Shown here in pieces: positions 27,003 through 36,938 of a stretch of DNA of 64,000 bases (position 1 is the stretch's first letter; every line of letters begins with the position of its first letter). This DNA is from Calothrix sp. FI2-JRJ7. GTDB lineage: Bacteria; Cyanobacteriota; Cyanobacteriia; Cyanobacteriales; Nostocaceae. The position numbers were made by a program, and so were the translations under genes. Under the pieces are notes generated by a model. That model was not told where the DNA came from. It did not search any database and saw nothing but the letters and a program-made list of their open reading frames with translations. Location of the stretch: positions 1-64,000 of the forward strand of contig JAHHGX010000020.1 in the NCBI GenBank assembly GCA_019359675.1, given 5' to 3'.

Positions 27003-27780
27003 GTAGATAAACGGCTATTCGGTTGGTGTTGTGTACCTATGAGTCAACTATAGTGTGAGCCAAGCATCATGGATAAGCATTGTTCTTTCTTGTTATAAGT
27101 TCCTTTACAACAGAAGCTCTGATGATTGGATTCAAGTCAGAATTCCAACATAAATGTCGGATATACCCATACCTGCTGGCATTAAACTAGCATTTTCTGG
27201 GCTTTACTCTTAACTTCTCCCACTCCGAAGCACAACTAATTTTAAAGAAGTATACCTAGTATTTACCTAATGAGTCTTATGTATAACTTCAACAGTGACG
27301 ATAATTACTTCACTGCTATGTTACCTTTACTGCTCCGTATAATTTTGGCGTTGTTACTGACCTGTGCATCTTGAATAAGTAATTTTTGAGTTGTTATTAA
27401 TTTTACATCTGCATCTGTTCTTTTTTCACTCCATTACAAAAAATCTGTATTCGCGTACATTTAAAAGATTTTTATGCAATACACCCAGACTGGGCGCAAT
27501 TATTTTAAACCCCTTTATTATGTTTTCAAGCCTAAACCAAGCGTAATAAATTCATTCAATATGATATTTAAATCGCTATCTGGCTTCCCTACTACATCGT
27601 TAAGGAGCAACAAATAATGCACTGCTGATTCCAAAATTTCACGTATGTATATGTATAACTAAGTTTCATATATTACGTTAATATGCTTATGTATAAGCTT
27701 TTTACTAAAAATCTTCATAAATACAAATATACTATATTTTAAGCTAAGGTAGCCTGAGTGGCAGCTAGGAATACAATAAA
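27003..27780. other. Long intergenic region upstream of ftsZ
   Basis: About 780 bases without a supported gene. It is AT-rich with no strong inverted repeat. A long ftsZ leader with several promoters is common in filamentous cyanobacteria, but I cannot place start sites. GGCGCC is absent from this stretch. Confidence 0.4.
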
Positions 27781-28101
27781 TTATTGATTCCACACATCAG
27801 CCTTTATCTGTAAAATATCACGTTGGCGCCTCCCATATACTTTTGACAAAACGATACAAAACTTAACACAAGCCTGTTGATGCTGTAACAATGTGATAGC
27901 ACAAGGCGTACCTTCATAAAAGACACTATCATCAAACTGTCTGACATCTATAGTGCGTGTGAACCAGTTGTTAAATAAAACAACAGGGTAATAGTAACTT
28001 GTTTCTTGTACAGGTTTATATAGGCTCTCCTTGCAGGGCGTTAAAACAACAATACCTGTTTTCAACTCCATTAGTAAAATAATTGTGCCAAGTATATTCA
28101 C
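27781..28101 (-). CDS. Hypothetical protein between ftsQ and ftsZ
   Basis: 106 residues, or 96 from an internal start (MELKTGIVVLTPCKESLYKP). I do not recognise it. The composition is plausible for a protein, with a charged C-terminus (KVYGRRQRDILQIKADVW). It lacks a clear start signal, and orthology cannot be judged. It lies in the same orientation as ftsQ and ftsZ. It could be a species-specific gene or a chance frame in a long spacer. Confidence 0.4.
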   Translation of the reverse strand: MNILGTIILLMELKTGIVVLTPCKESLYKPVQETSYYYPVVLFNNWFTRTIDVRQFDDSVFYEGTPCAITLLQHQQACVKFCIVLSKVYGRRQRDILQIKADVWNQ

Positions 28102-28169
28102 TCATAAAAAGTCCTGTTTGCTACAACCAGAGTAAAACATTTGAATTTAACAATTCTTGATTCCAAATT

Positions 28170-29003
28170 TTAGCGTTTGGCACGAGGTTCAATCAATTCT
28201 TTTGTACTATTTTGGAGTTGCATAGTTGGTAAATCAGGATTTGTAAGGTCTATATACTGTATTTTATTTATATTGACTTTTGTAGGCAGGTGTCGCATTT
28301 GTGCGAGAACTTTGATTTGCTCGGTTAGTTGAGGTCCCAAGGCGCCTAGATGTACACGCCCAATTTCAGTTGTTAAAATCACGTTGGTCAAATCTTGACA
28401 ATCAATTTTGGTGATTTCGACGGAACTTTGGCTTACCGCTTCGTAAAGCATTTCCCAAAACTCGCGGTATTGGTCGGGAGAACCAATTACTTTAAGATTG
28501 GGCAATCCAGCTTTAAGTGTTTTCAAATCTTTTGTATCAACGTTAATTAGTACACCCGTTGCATCAAGTAACAACAATGGAGTTTTGTCGTCTCTTGTTT
28601 GAGTTTTTTGCGCGATAGCAACAGGGACTCGTTCAATTACTTCGACGATTAACCCTGGTGGAAATAAACGACGAGTCACCGAAGCGTGTGCAATCAATGG
28701 TTGCTTTTGTAGCGATTGGGCAATATGTGATGGCTCAATTTTCCATACTGATTGCGGATAAGACAAAGGCAACAGCGACTGAATTTTGTCAGCAGAAAGT
28801 AATTGGTTGCCAGAAACTTCAACGTCTTGTTCAGTTTTAACTAACCAGGTTGGTTGAACAGTTGTCCATAACAAACCACCTGTAAGAGAAACAAGAGCAA
28901 AGCTTTGCCAGACAGTTTGAATAATCTTTTTGCGTCGCTGCTTCCTTAGTTTTTTTCGTCTACCTTCTAAATCTGTGCGAGACACTGATGCTGTATCAGC
29001 CAT
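28170..29003 (-). CDS. ftsQ: Cell division protein FtsQ
   Basis: 277 residues. A basic cytoplasmic head (RRKKLRKQRRKKI) is followed by one transmembrane helix at about 30-50. A POTRA domain comes next (VEVSGNQLLSADKIQSLLPL), and then the FtsQ domain (LIAHASVTRRLFPPGLIVEV, ERVPVAIA). It links early and late divisome components in the periplasm. Upstream of ftsZ in the same orientation, as in other cyanobacteria. The start is the first ATG of the frame. Confidence 0.92.
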   Translation of the reverse strand: MADTASVSRTDLEGRRKKLRKQRRKKIIQTVWQSFALVSLTGGLLWTTVQPTWLVKTEQDVEVSGNQLLSADKIQSLLPLSYPQSVWKIEPSHIAQSLQKQPLIAHASVTRRLFPPGLIVEVIERVPVAIAQKTQTRDDKTPLLLLDATGVLINVDTKDLKTLKAGLPNLKVIGSPDQYREFWEMLYEAVSQSSVEITKIDCQDLTNVILTTEIGRVHLGALGPQLTEQIKVLAQMRHLPTKVNINKIQYIDLTNPDLPTMQLQNSTKELIEPRAKR

Positions 29004-29646
29004 TCAAACCCCTTCCACACATGAGCGAATCTATTCATATCGGCAATTGGAAGCCACGATTATTTCGCGTGATTTTAGCACGCGAGCTTAACTTTAACTG
29101 TTGAAATGGGCACATCAAAACTCTTAATGAATGCCCATACTATCTGGTATATCCACCCTTATACGCTTGCTCGTACCTTCCTAAAGTGTGCAGCGTTAAT
29201 TTTGCACCAAGTGTAGCTTTTTGACCGTGGGGTGTAAACCATCATACTGAAAATAGGCTACATCCAAGGTATTGACAGAATAACACGCTTCATGCATAAA
29301 AATATTCTTGAAAGAATAATTAATTAAGGTGCCTTAATTAAAATATTGCAATATATGACGCTTAAATATATACTCCTGGATGGTTGACAAAGTGTTATAA
29401 GTATAGTCACGCTCACTGTCAGTAATATTTTTGGATTTACACATTGTCAAAACCGAGGTGGCGAGTGTAAAAATGATTATTCACTTGTTTTTTATCCGGG
29501 ATAACCTCATTGCGGCTAAGAATTTTACATTATAGCTCTGCTACAAACGGCGCCACTGCCTCCGTAAAATTGTAGGTTAAAACACTTACGTGTAGCATAT
29601 GTACGTAAAAGTATTGTAAATATAAATACTCATTCATTGCATCTAC
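29004..29646. other. Intergenic region upstream of the STAND module
   Basis: About 640 bases between divergent ftsQ and the ATPase gene. No gene is seen. It contains the palindrome at 29320-29341, an adjacent imperfect repeat AATATTCTT/AAGAATAAT (29301-29320) and one GGCGCC at 29550. Confidence 0.4.
29320..29341. promoter_or_regulatory. Perfect-arm palindrome, possible operator
   Basis: Ten-base arms TTAATTAAGG and CCTTAATTAA with a 2-base centre, about 305 bases before the ATPase gene. It could be an operator for the STAND module or for ftsQ. No T-tract follows on the ftsQ side, so it is not an obvious terminator. Confidence 0.35.
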
Positions 29647-31002
29647 ATGAGAACAACAATAAACTTATCGCGTTTCTTTAAAGCCTGTAACCCCAGCAAA
29701 ACACTGGTTATGGGTGATGTCACTGACAGACGGTACTACATAGACTTTTCTGATGTACGTGGTTGTAAAATAGTAGAGGAATTACAACGTACAATAGTCC
29801 GTATTTCTCCGGATGACCCAACATGTCAGCTATTTACGGGTCATATAGGCTGCGGAAAATCAACAGAGTTACAACGCTTGAAAACTGAACTGGAAATGTC
29901 AGGTTTTCATGTAGTTTATTTTGAATCAAGCCAAGACTTAGACATGGCGGATATCGATGTCAGCGATATTTTGCTAAGTATTGCCCGTCAGGTAGGCGCC
30001 AGTATAGAAGCAGTTGGGATCAAAACGAAACCAGGATACTTCAGCAACCTGTTCAAAGAAATCGGTGAATTCTTGCAAACTCCTCTAGAAATTTCCACAG
30101 AAGCAGAATTTTCAATCGGAATTGCAAAGATTAGCGCCAAAACAAAAGATAGTCCACAGATGCGCTCTCAATTGCGGCAATATCTTGAACCTCGTACAAA
30201 TAGCATATTGCAAGCAATCAACGACGAATTATTAGACCGAGCTAACGAGCAACTTAAAATGCGAGGTCAAAATGGATTGGTTGTAATTGTCGATAACTTA
30301 GACCGAGTTGACATGCGACCAATGCCATCGGGACGTTCGCAACCCGAATACTTATTTATCGACCGAGGTGAACAACTGCGGCGCCTGAAATGTCATGTTG
30401 TGTACACAATTCCATTAGCGCTGATTTTCTCAAACGAATACGAAACCCTGAAAAACCGTTTGGGTGGTGGGGTGGCGCCGAAAGTACTACCAATGGTGCT
30501 AGTAAGACAGCGTTCAGGCAGTGATTACGAGCCAGGAATGTCTTTATTACGTCAGCTTGTGTTAGCGCGAGCATTCCCCGAAATTGCCTGGAACGCTCGT
30601 GAGAACTTAGTTACAGAATTATTTGAGGCGCCTGAAACTTTGGATAGGTTGTGCCGTGTGAGTGGAGGTCATATTCGTAATCTTTTAGGATTGCTTTATA
30701 GCTGTTTACAACGTCAAGACCCCCCATTCTCACCTGATTGTTTAGAGTCTGTAATCAAAGATTATCGCGACGATTTACTGCTAGCGATAAACGAAGAAGA
30801 ATGGGAATTACTCTACGAAGTAGTTAATCAGCAAAGTCTTAAAGGTGAATCTGAGTATCAAAGACTATTGCGAAGCATGTTTGTTTTTGAATACCGCGAT
30901 GCCACAGGACGTTGGTTTGGTATTAGTCCCGCACTAGCTGAAACCGAAAAAGTACAAGCATGGCAAAGACAAATTAGAAGTGAGTTAGAAGTGCTGAGTT
31001 AA
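29647..31002 (+). CDS. P-loop (STAND/AAA-like) ATPase, partner of the WD40 protein
   Basis: 451 residues. Walker A GHIGCGKST is at 65-73 and Walker B VVIVDNLDRVD around D216. An arginine-rich segment follows (RRLKCHVVYTIPLALIFS), and then a helical C-terminal region resembling the STAND/KAP winged-helix part. The N-terminal about 55 residues (YYIDFSDVRGCKIVEELQ) precede the NTPase as in a cyanobacterial family usually annotated only as ATP-binding protein. It is followed 207 bases later by a giant nSTAND-WD40 protein on the same strand, and the pair is likely one functional unit. Role unknown; signalling or defence is inferred. Confidence 0.75.
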   Translation: MRTTINLSRFFKACNPSKTLVMGDVTDRRYYIDFSDVRGCKIVEELQRTIVRISPDDPTCQLFTGHIGCGKSTELQRLKTELEMSGFHVVYFESSQDLDMADIDVSDILLSIARQVGASIEAVGIKTKPGYFSNLFKEIGEFLQTPLEISTEAEFSIGIAKISAKTKDSPQMRSQLRQYLEPRTNSILQAINDELLDRANEQLKMRGQNGLVVIVDNLDRVDMRPMPSGRSQPEYLFIDRGEQLRRLKCHVVYTIPLALIFSNEYETLKNRLGGGVAPKVLPMVLVRQRSGSDYEPGMSLLRQLVLARAFPEIAWNARENLVTELFEAPETLDRLCRVSGGHIRNLLGLLYSCLQRQDPPFSPDCLESVIKDYRDDLLLAINEEEWELLYEVVNQQSLKGESEYQRLLRSMFVFEYRDATGRWFGISPALAETEKVQAWQRQIRSELEVLS

Positions 31003-31003
31003 A

Positions 31004-31048
31004 AGTGAGTCGTGCTGAGTATGGACTCTTAACTCAGCACGACTCACT
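31004..31048. repeat. Perfect 17-bp hairpin between the two STAND genes
   Basis: Arms AGTGAGTCGTGCTGAGT (31004-31020) and its exact complement (31032-31048) flank an 11-base loop, starting two bases after the upstream stop codon. No T-run follows, so it is not a standard terminator. It may act in RNA processing or partial attenuation, or be a dispersed repeat of the GTGCTGAGT type. Confidence 0.7.
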
Positions 31049-31209
31049 CATAACTATTCCTAAGTATTTTTACCGTATTTAATGCGTTCGGAAGAAAAAG
31101 CCTTCTAAAGACTCCGTAATTACACAGTATCCATTCCAACGCTTACAATGCCAAAATCTAGTTTCGGCGTTTTGGTGAACATAGTTCTTTTTAGCCCGGT
31201 TTTAGTTTT

Positions 31210-34200
31210 ATGACAGAGTGGCAGTTCACGGCTGCAATCGCCAATGCGAATCATCGTTCATTACAACGTCTAATTCGAGCGGTTGCGCTTTCTAAAGGTC
31301 AATTTGCCCTAATATTAGTCCGATGCAACTACGGACAATTACGTACATCAGTTTTAGAAAACCTACGCACACTAACTAAAGACATTTACTTACGTGAGCT
31401 AGAGCTTTCTCCCTCGACAACCGCAAATTTACATAACACAATAATTTCAGATTTATATTTAGATATTCCTGCTGTTGCTGGTGATGCTTTACCCGAAGCC
31501 TTTATGGTGTTTGGACTTGAATCGGTTGTCAAAATTGATGATTTACTTACTGGGTTAAACCAAGCGCGCGATATTTATGCTGATACGTTTCCTTTTCCTT
31601 TGGTGTTATGGCTTAAAGACGAAGTAGCTACTCAATTGTCGCGACTTGCACCAGACTTTAAAAGCTGGGCAGCAACCACGATTAAATTTGAGATGACAAA
31701 GGAGGATTTAATAGCTTTAATCCGTAAAAATACTGAATACTTATTTAATCATATTCTTAATAGTACGGATGAAAGTCACAGCCTTGATAAAGTTTCATCC
31801 CTAGATAGTTCAAAAGAAATCGAAACTGCACGCGAAGACTTACTCCGCATATACAATATTCAACTTGAGCCAGAACTGAACCGCTGTTTAGAATTTGTTT
31901 CAGGATATAACGCTTATATTAATGACCAAGTTGAAGAAGCGCTGTCTCATTACCAGCACTCTTTGACTCTTTGGGAAGATGAAAACCACACTTTCACATT
32001 TTCACAGTCTCTTTATAAGGCTATAGTTTTATTCCACCTTGGCTTATGCTATGGACGAATGGCAGATTTACGTCCGGCATTGAATCGTAGCTACTGGCTT
32101 GAAGGAATTGTCTGGTTTAAAAAATCACTTTCAACATTTGAGTCGATAGGGCGCCAAGATAAAGTAGCTCAATTTATACCTCCGCTCTTACAAATGCTAA
32201 AGCATATCGAAGCATGGGATGAGTTACACGCTTATGCTTCTCAAGCATTAGAGCTATATGCCACCTACCCCGATAAAGCTTCTGAAGCCCAAGCATATGG
32301 GTTTTTAGCAGTTGTTGCAGCTTCAAGGTCAAATTGGCTACAAGCATATGAATTAGCGAATACAGCCCGGACTATTGCAGAAGTTTCTGTGAATGTCTCA
32401 CGCGCTCAAGAAAGTTGGTATCTTTTATTGCTAGGACGCGCACAACGTCATTTAGGAGAGTGGGAAGAGGCAATAAATAATTTGGAGTGGGCGAAGGTTG
32501 TTTGCGAGGTACAGTATGAGCCATCGTTATATTTAGAGATAGTTGAAGAATTACGTTCACTCTACTTTTTTGAGCGTCATAACTATGGTGAAGCTTTCAA
32601 CCTGAAGCAAGAAAAAATACAAGTAGAACATCAGTACGGATTTCGAGCATTTATTGGCGCTACAACGCTGCAACCACAACGTTACAAAGTGAATGGTTCA
32701 ACAGGGAGTGTGGTAGCGTGTAGTTCAACTAGCCAATCAAGAATTTCTTACATACCCGAAGAAGTGGCACAAGAAATTGCTGCATCCGGAAGGGAAAAAG
32801 ATATTAATAATTTAATTGGACGTTTAGGACGTGCAGACTGTAAGTTAACTATTGTTCATGGGCCAAGCGGTGTTGGTAAAAGTTCGCTGTTGCGTGCTGG
32901 GTTAGTCCCAACTTTAACAGAAAAGGTAATTGGCGACCGCATTGCCATACCAATTGTTTTATCGGTATATAGCGATTGGATTACAGTATTAGGTCGAAAT
33001 ATTAATCAAGCATTAGCACAAACAGATTTATCGGTATCAATCAAATTTTCTACGTCAATTTTACTGGGCAAACTACGGGAATTAGCAGAACGTAATTATA
33101 CAGTTGTTTTAATTTTTGACCAATTAGAAGAATTCTTTTTTGCTGTTCGTGAGCAAAGTCAAAGAATTCATTTTTATAAATTTGTTAGTCAGTGTTTAAA
33201 TGTTCCTTTTGTCAAGATTATTTTTTCGCTCCGTGAAGATTATTTACATTATTTATTAGAGTTTGAGCGTCTGTGTAACGAAAACAACCGTAACACATAC
33301 GATTTAGGGGTAATTAATAAAAATATACTAGATAAAGATATTCGTTATTATTTAGGAAATTTTTCAGTTCAGGATGCTATTGGCGTTATTGATATTTTGA
33401 CTTCTCGCTCACACTATGAACTAAGTAATGATTTGATTAATCAGTTAGTTCAAGATTTAGCGACAGAAGTTGAGCAAGTTCACCCGATTGAATTGCAAAT
33501 AGTCGGCGCCCAACTTCAAGCCGAAAAAATCAAAACGCTCGAAGAGTATAAAGAATCTGGTGGTTCATCTAAGCTAGTAGAACGTTGGTTGACTGAGGTT
33601 ATTAAAGACTGTGGTCGAGAAAACGAGCAGCTAACTTGGAAATTATTATTTGAACTAACTGATGAAAAAGGTACGCGACCACTCAGAACTAAAATTGAGC
33701 TTGCAGTTGCGTTAACCAAAAGTGCTGAGACGTTATTTAATTTAGATTCTGATTGGGAATTAATACTCGATATTTTAGTTGGCAGTGGTTTAGTACTGCG
33801 AATGCGTGAAGAATCTGGCGACCGCTACCAGGTTGTTCATGATTATTTAGTTGAACCTATTCGTCAAAAAAATAACTACGGCATTGTTGCTGAACTTGAA
33901 AAGGTTAGATTTGAAAAGACTCGTGCTGAAGTTGCTCAAAAACTCAGTCAAGAGCAACTGACTTTAGTACTTCAAAGACGCTTACGCGAAGCTAGAGCGG
34001 CTGGTGTGGCACTGCTGTGTTGTACTGCCTCGATTGGTGGTTTGTGGTGGCAAGCAGACCTACAGAAGCGCGCGGCTGTTGTAAATCGCGTGCGTGCAGA
34101 ACGTAGCGAAGATAACTTACGAATAAGCGCAATTACTGCTGCGAGCGAAGCTTTATTTGCTTCTTCTAAGGAGTTTGATGCTTTGATTGAGAGTTTACGA

Positions 34201-36183
34201 GCTTGGCGAAAACTTAAACAATCGAATGGAGTTCAAGGTGATACTTCTTCGCGTGTAGTCACAGCACTACAGCAAGCAGTGTATGGAGTTAAAGAAATTA
34301 ACCGTTTGGAAGGACATACAGATGTTCTTTGGGGTGTTACTTATAGTCCAGATGGTAAATTAATTGCTTCGGGTAGTACTGACCGGATGGTCAAAATTTG
34401 GCGCCCAGATGGTACGCTAGTTCAAACTCTTGATGGACATGAGTTTGCTGTTACTAGTATTGCTTTTAGTCCTAATGGAAAAATACTTGCATCTGCTAGC
34501 TTAGACAATACTGTAAAACTATGGCGCGTGAAAGAAAACGGCGAATTTGAAACACAACCATATAAATCATTAGATGGACATTCGCAAGGTATTTACAGCG
34601 TTAACTTTAGTCCTGACGGTCAGTTAATAGCGACAGGTAGCGCAGATAGTACAATCAAAATTTGGCGTTCTGATGGTGAGTTAGTAAGAATTTTACGTGG
34701 ACACACAGCAGAAATTAACTGGGTAACATTTAGCCCAAATGGTCAATTAATAGCTTCTGCGAGTCAAGACAAAACAGTCAAAATTTGGAACAGAGATGGA
34801 AGTTTAGTAACAACACTGCCAAAAAATTCTATAGGTGTAACATCCGTAGCTTTTAGTCCAGATAATCAGTACTTAGCATTAGGAAATCGTACAGGCGCCG
34901 TGCAGCTTTGGCGTAAAGTAAGTAATAATGCACCGCGTCCATTTGATTATCGGTTAGAAAAGACACTGCGTAATCACACTGCCACAGTTTGGAATCTGAG
35001 CTTTAGTCCAAACAGTAAGTATTTAGCATCTGCTGGAGATGATAATGCAATTAACATGTGGAGTCTTGACGGTCGGTTAGTCGAAACATTTAAAGGTCAC
35101 AACGATGCTGTTTCCAGTATTGCTTTTAGCCCAGACGGAAAAACACTCGCATCTGCCAGTTGGGACAAAAGTATAAAGTTGTGGAATTTAGCATCAACTT
35201 CATTACCAATTCTAAAGAACCATGAAGGTGGAGTTACAAGCGTTGTTTGGAGTCGGAACGGTGAAATGTTAGCATCGGCAAGTCGAGATAACACCGTTAA
35301 GCTATGGAAATATAATAAAAAGGATGGTATTTCTAGTACAAGCCTCGACAAAACCTTAGTTGGACATTCAGACTTAGTTCAAAGCGTCAGTTTTGACCCA
35401 GTTGGAAAGTTCGTTGTGACTGGAAGTCATGATAAAACCGCTAAAATTTGGAATTTAGATGGGTCATTAGTTAAAACTTTAACGGGACATCTTGATAAAG
35501 TTAGAAGCGTAGCTTGGAGTCCTGATGGAGAATTGATAGCATCAGCGAGTCAAGATAAAACCATTAAACTGTGGAACCGTGACGGTAAAAACGTCAAAAC
35601 TATATCTGGACATAATGGTTGGGTAAATAATGTCGCTTGGAGTCCAGATGGAAAAATTCTTGCCTCAGCTAGTGATGATAAAACCGTCAAACTTTGGCGC
35701 CGAGACGGTACATTATTAAAAACCCTTACCTCACACGATGGCTGGGTTTTAGGCACAAGCTTTAGTCCTACCGATAAAATAATCGCATCTGCTGGTTGGG
35801 ATAACACAGTCAAATTATGGGATTGGAATGGTAAATTACTCAAAACCTTGCTTAGAGGTTATAGCGATAGCGTTAACTCAGTAACCTTTAGTCCCAACGG
35901 AGAAGTTTTAGCAGCAGCAGGTTGGGATAGCACAGTAAAACTATGGAGTCGTGAAGGCAAACTCATCAAGACCTTTAATGGACATAATGCACCAGTACTA
36001 AGCGTTGCATGGAGTCCAGACGGTCAAACACTCGCATCTGCAAGCGAAGACAAAACGATTATTTTGTGGAATTTAGATTTAAACGATTTATTAAAACGTG
36101 GATGTAACTGGGTAGGAGATTATCTCAAGTACAACCGTAACGTTGATACACGCGACCGTAATCTTTGTGAAGGGGTCAAGTAG
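31210..36183 (+). CDS. nSTAND ATPase with helical-repeat N-terminus and 14 WD40 repeats
   Basis: 1657 residues. Residues 1-200 form a P-loop-like domain without Walker A (LIRAVALSKGQFALILVRCN, FPFPLVLWLKDEV). Residues about 225-480 are TPR-like. An nSTAND1 NTPase follows, with Walker A GPSGVGKSS (551-559) and Walker B LIFDQLEEFFF (D637). Then come a winged-helix/ARC2 region, a short hydrophobic helix near 930-945 and a linker (LIESLRAWRKLK). From about 1030 there are fourteen WD40 repeats, enough for two seven-bladed propellers. STAND proteins oligomerise when the sensor repeats bind a trigger. The effector may be the N-terminal domain or the upstream ATPase. No known toxic effector domain is recognisable. 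Confidence 0.85.
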   Translation: MTEWQFTAAIANANHRSLQRLIRAVALSKGQFALILVRCNYGQLRTSVLENLRTLTKDIYLRELELSPSTTANLHNTIISDLYLDIPAVAGDALPEAFMVFGLESVVKIDDLLTGLNQARDIYADTFPFPLVLWLKDEVATQLSRLAPDFKSWAATTIKFEMTKEDLIALIRKNTEYLFNHILNSTDESHSLDKVSSLDSSKEIETAREDLLRIYNIQLEPELNRCLEFVSGYNAYINDQVEEALSHYQHSLTLWEDENHTFTFSQSLYKAIVLFHLGLCYGRMADLRPALNRSYWLEGIVWFKKSLSTFESIGRQDKVAQFIPPLLQMLKHIEAWDELHAYASQALELYATYPDKASEAQAYGFLAVVAASRSNWLQAYELANTARTIAEVSVNVSRAQESWYLLLLGRAQRHLGEWEEAINNLEWAKVVCEVQYEPSLYLEIVEELRSLYFFERHNYGEAFNLKQEKIQVEHQYGFRAFIGATTLQPQRYKVNGSTGSVVACSSTSQSRISYIPEEVAQEIAASGREKDINNLIGRLGRADCKLTIVHGPSGVGKSSLLRAGLVPTLTEKVIGDRIAIPIVLSVYSDWITVLGRNINQALAQTDLSVSIKFSTSILLGKLRELAERNYTVVLIFDQLEEFFFAVREQSQRIHFYKFVSQCLNVPFVKIIFSLREDYLHYLLEFERLCNENNRNTYDLGVINKNILDKDIRYYLGNFSVQDAIGVIDILTSRSHYELSNDLINQLVQDLATEVEQVHPIELQIVGAQLQAEKIKTLEEYKESGGSSKLVERWLTEVIKDCGRENEQLTWKLLFELTDEKGTRPLRTKIELAVALTKSAETLFNLDSDWELILDILVGSGLVLRMREESGDRYQVVHDYLVEPIRQKNNYGIVAELEKVRFEKTRAEVAQKLSQEQLTLVLQRRLREARAAGVALLCCTASIGGLWWQADLQKRAAVVNRVRAERSEDNLRISAITAASEALFASSKEFDALIESLRAWRKLKQSNGVQGDTSSRVVTALQQAVYGVKEINRLEGHTDVLWGVTYSPDGKLIASGSTDRMVKIWRPDGTLVQTLDGHEFAVTSIAFSPNGKILASASLDNTVKLWRVKENGEFETQPYKSLDGHSQGIYSVNFSPDGQLIATGSADSTIKIWRSDGELVRILRGHTAEINWVTFSPNGQLIASASQDKTVKIWNRDGSLVTTLPKNSIGVTSVAFSPDNQYLALGNRTGAVQLWRKVSNNAPRPFDYRLEKTLRNHTATVWNLSFSPNSKYLASAGDDNAINMWSLDGRLVETFKGHNDAVSSIAFSPDGKTLASASWDKSIKLWNLASTSLPILKNHEGGVTSVVWSRNGEMLASASRDNTVKLWKYNKKDGISSTSLDKTLVGHSDLVQSVSFDPVGKFVVTGSHDKTAKIWNLDGSLVKTLTGHLDKVRSVAWSPDGELIASASQDKTIKLWNRDGKNVKTISGHNGWVNNVAWSPDGKILASASDDKTVKLWRRDGTLLKTLTSHDGWVLGTSFSPTDKIIASAGWDNTVKLWDWNGKLLKTLLRGYSDSVNSVTFSPNGEVLAAAGWDSTVKLWSREGKLIKTFNGHNAPVLSVAWSPDGQTLASASEDKTIILWNLDLNDLLKRGCNWVGDYLKYNRNVDTRDRNLCEGVK

Positions 36184-36255
36184 ATTTTAGATTGCGGATT
36201 TTGGATTTTGGATTGAATTTAAAATCTAAAATCCAAAATCTAAAACCTAAAATGG
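36184..36255. repeat. AT-rich TCTAAAATCCAAAAT inverted repeat
   Basis: The sequence GATTTTGGATTTTGGATT is answered by AATCTAAAATCCAAAATC-type text after a short centre, making a long AT-rich hairpin between the WD40 gene and a convergent gene. This heptad-like ATCCAAA pattern is a known kind of short repeat in filamentous cyanobacteria and may terminate transcription both ways. Confidence 0.65.
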
Positions 36256-36257
36256 CA

Positions 36258-36578
36258 TTATTTGTTTTCTTCCTCCTGTTCTAAGAACTTGAGAAAAGCT
36301 TGTAACTTCATGCGTTCGATATAGGGCCAACCTCCCTCAGATTCGATTTCCCGTAATAGAGCGTAAAGCGCTTGACGATTTTCTGGTAAATTCGCTTGAA
36401 AAGGGCCCTCGCGGATTTCACGGTGTAAAGATTCTAATTGACGTAGTAACGCCAAAAGTTGGATAGTATCCCCTTGACAAACCGTTACAGCATCGTGTAC
36501 CGCTACATTAATAGCTTGAAGTTTGTAAGATAACATTACTGACTCAAAATTATTACTAGTACTCATATGGTTATCCAC
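36258..36578 (-). CDS. Conserved small helical protein of unknown function
   Basis: 106 residues, or 102 from MSTSNNFES at 36566. All-helical and acidic, with LSYKLQAINVAVHDAVTVCQ, LLALLRQLESLHREIREGPF and ENRQALYALLREIESEGGWP. I recall similar short proteins as conserved hypotheticals of cyanobacteria but cannot name the family. No membrane segment or metal motif. It is convergent with the STAND gene and divergent from psbO. Confidence 0.65.
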   Translation of the reverse strand: MDNHMSTSNNFESVMLSYKLQAINVAVHDAVTVCQGDTIQLLALLRQLESLHREIREGPFQANLPENRQALYALLREIESEGGWPYIERMKLQAFLKFLEQEEENK

Positions 36579-36620
36579 TTTAGCCGAGTTCTAGCTTCTT
36601 GCCACAGAAAAATTCGTCAT

Positions 36621-36690
36621 AAAGAAACCCGGTTTCTACGCAAAATCGTTATTTTTATTACAAGATTTAACAAAGAAACCCGGTTTCTAC
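36621..36690. repeat. 70-bp element bounded by AAACCCGGTTT palindromes, copy 1
   Basis: Two palindromes of the type AAAGAAACCCGGTTTCT flank a centre containing ACGCAAAATC and TTATTACAAGAT. A copy in opposite orientation with the same internal text is at 39224-39290. A two-palindrome hairpin without the centre forms the terminator at 23971-24008. Mobile-element-like, non-coding. Confidence 0.8.
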
Positions 36691-36938
36691 TATGGCGCCC
36701 GATTTATTTGAACGAGTATGAAGAATTGTAAACAGGCTTTAAGGCGCCAGTGAGTAAGGATTCTCTACGATTAAACATTAGCGAATCAATGAAACACTTC
36801 CAAGTGCAGCCATAATTTTGTAAAATCCTTAACAAATGAGAATTTAATATTTTCTCTTTAGCCGTGTAGCAAAGCGCTGGTGAGAAACTGGCGCCATGTT
36901 GCAAGACGTTTATTAATTTTTCGACATTGAGGTTGACA

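Noticed and set aside
36704..36904. 66-codon minus-strand frame upstream of psbO
   Set aside because: Composition is not protein-like and it occupies the psbO promoter region.
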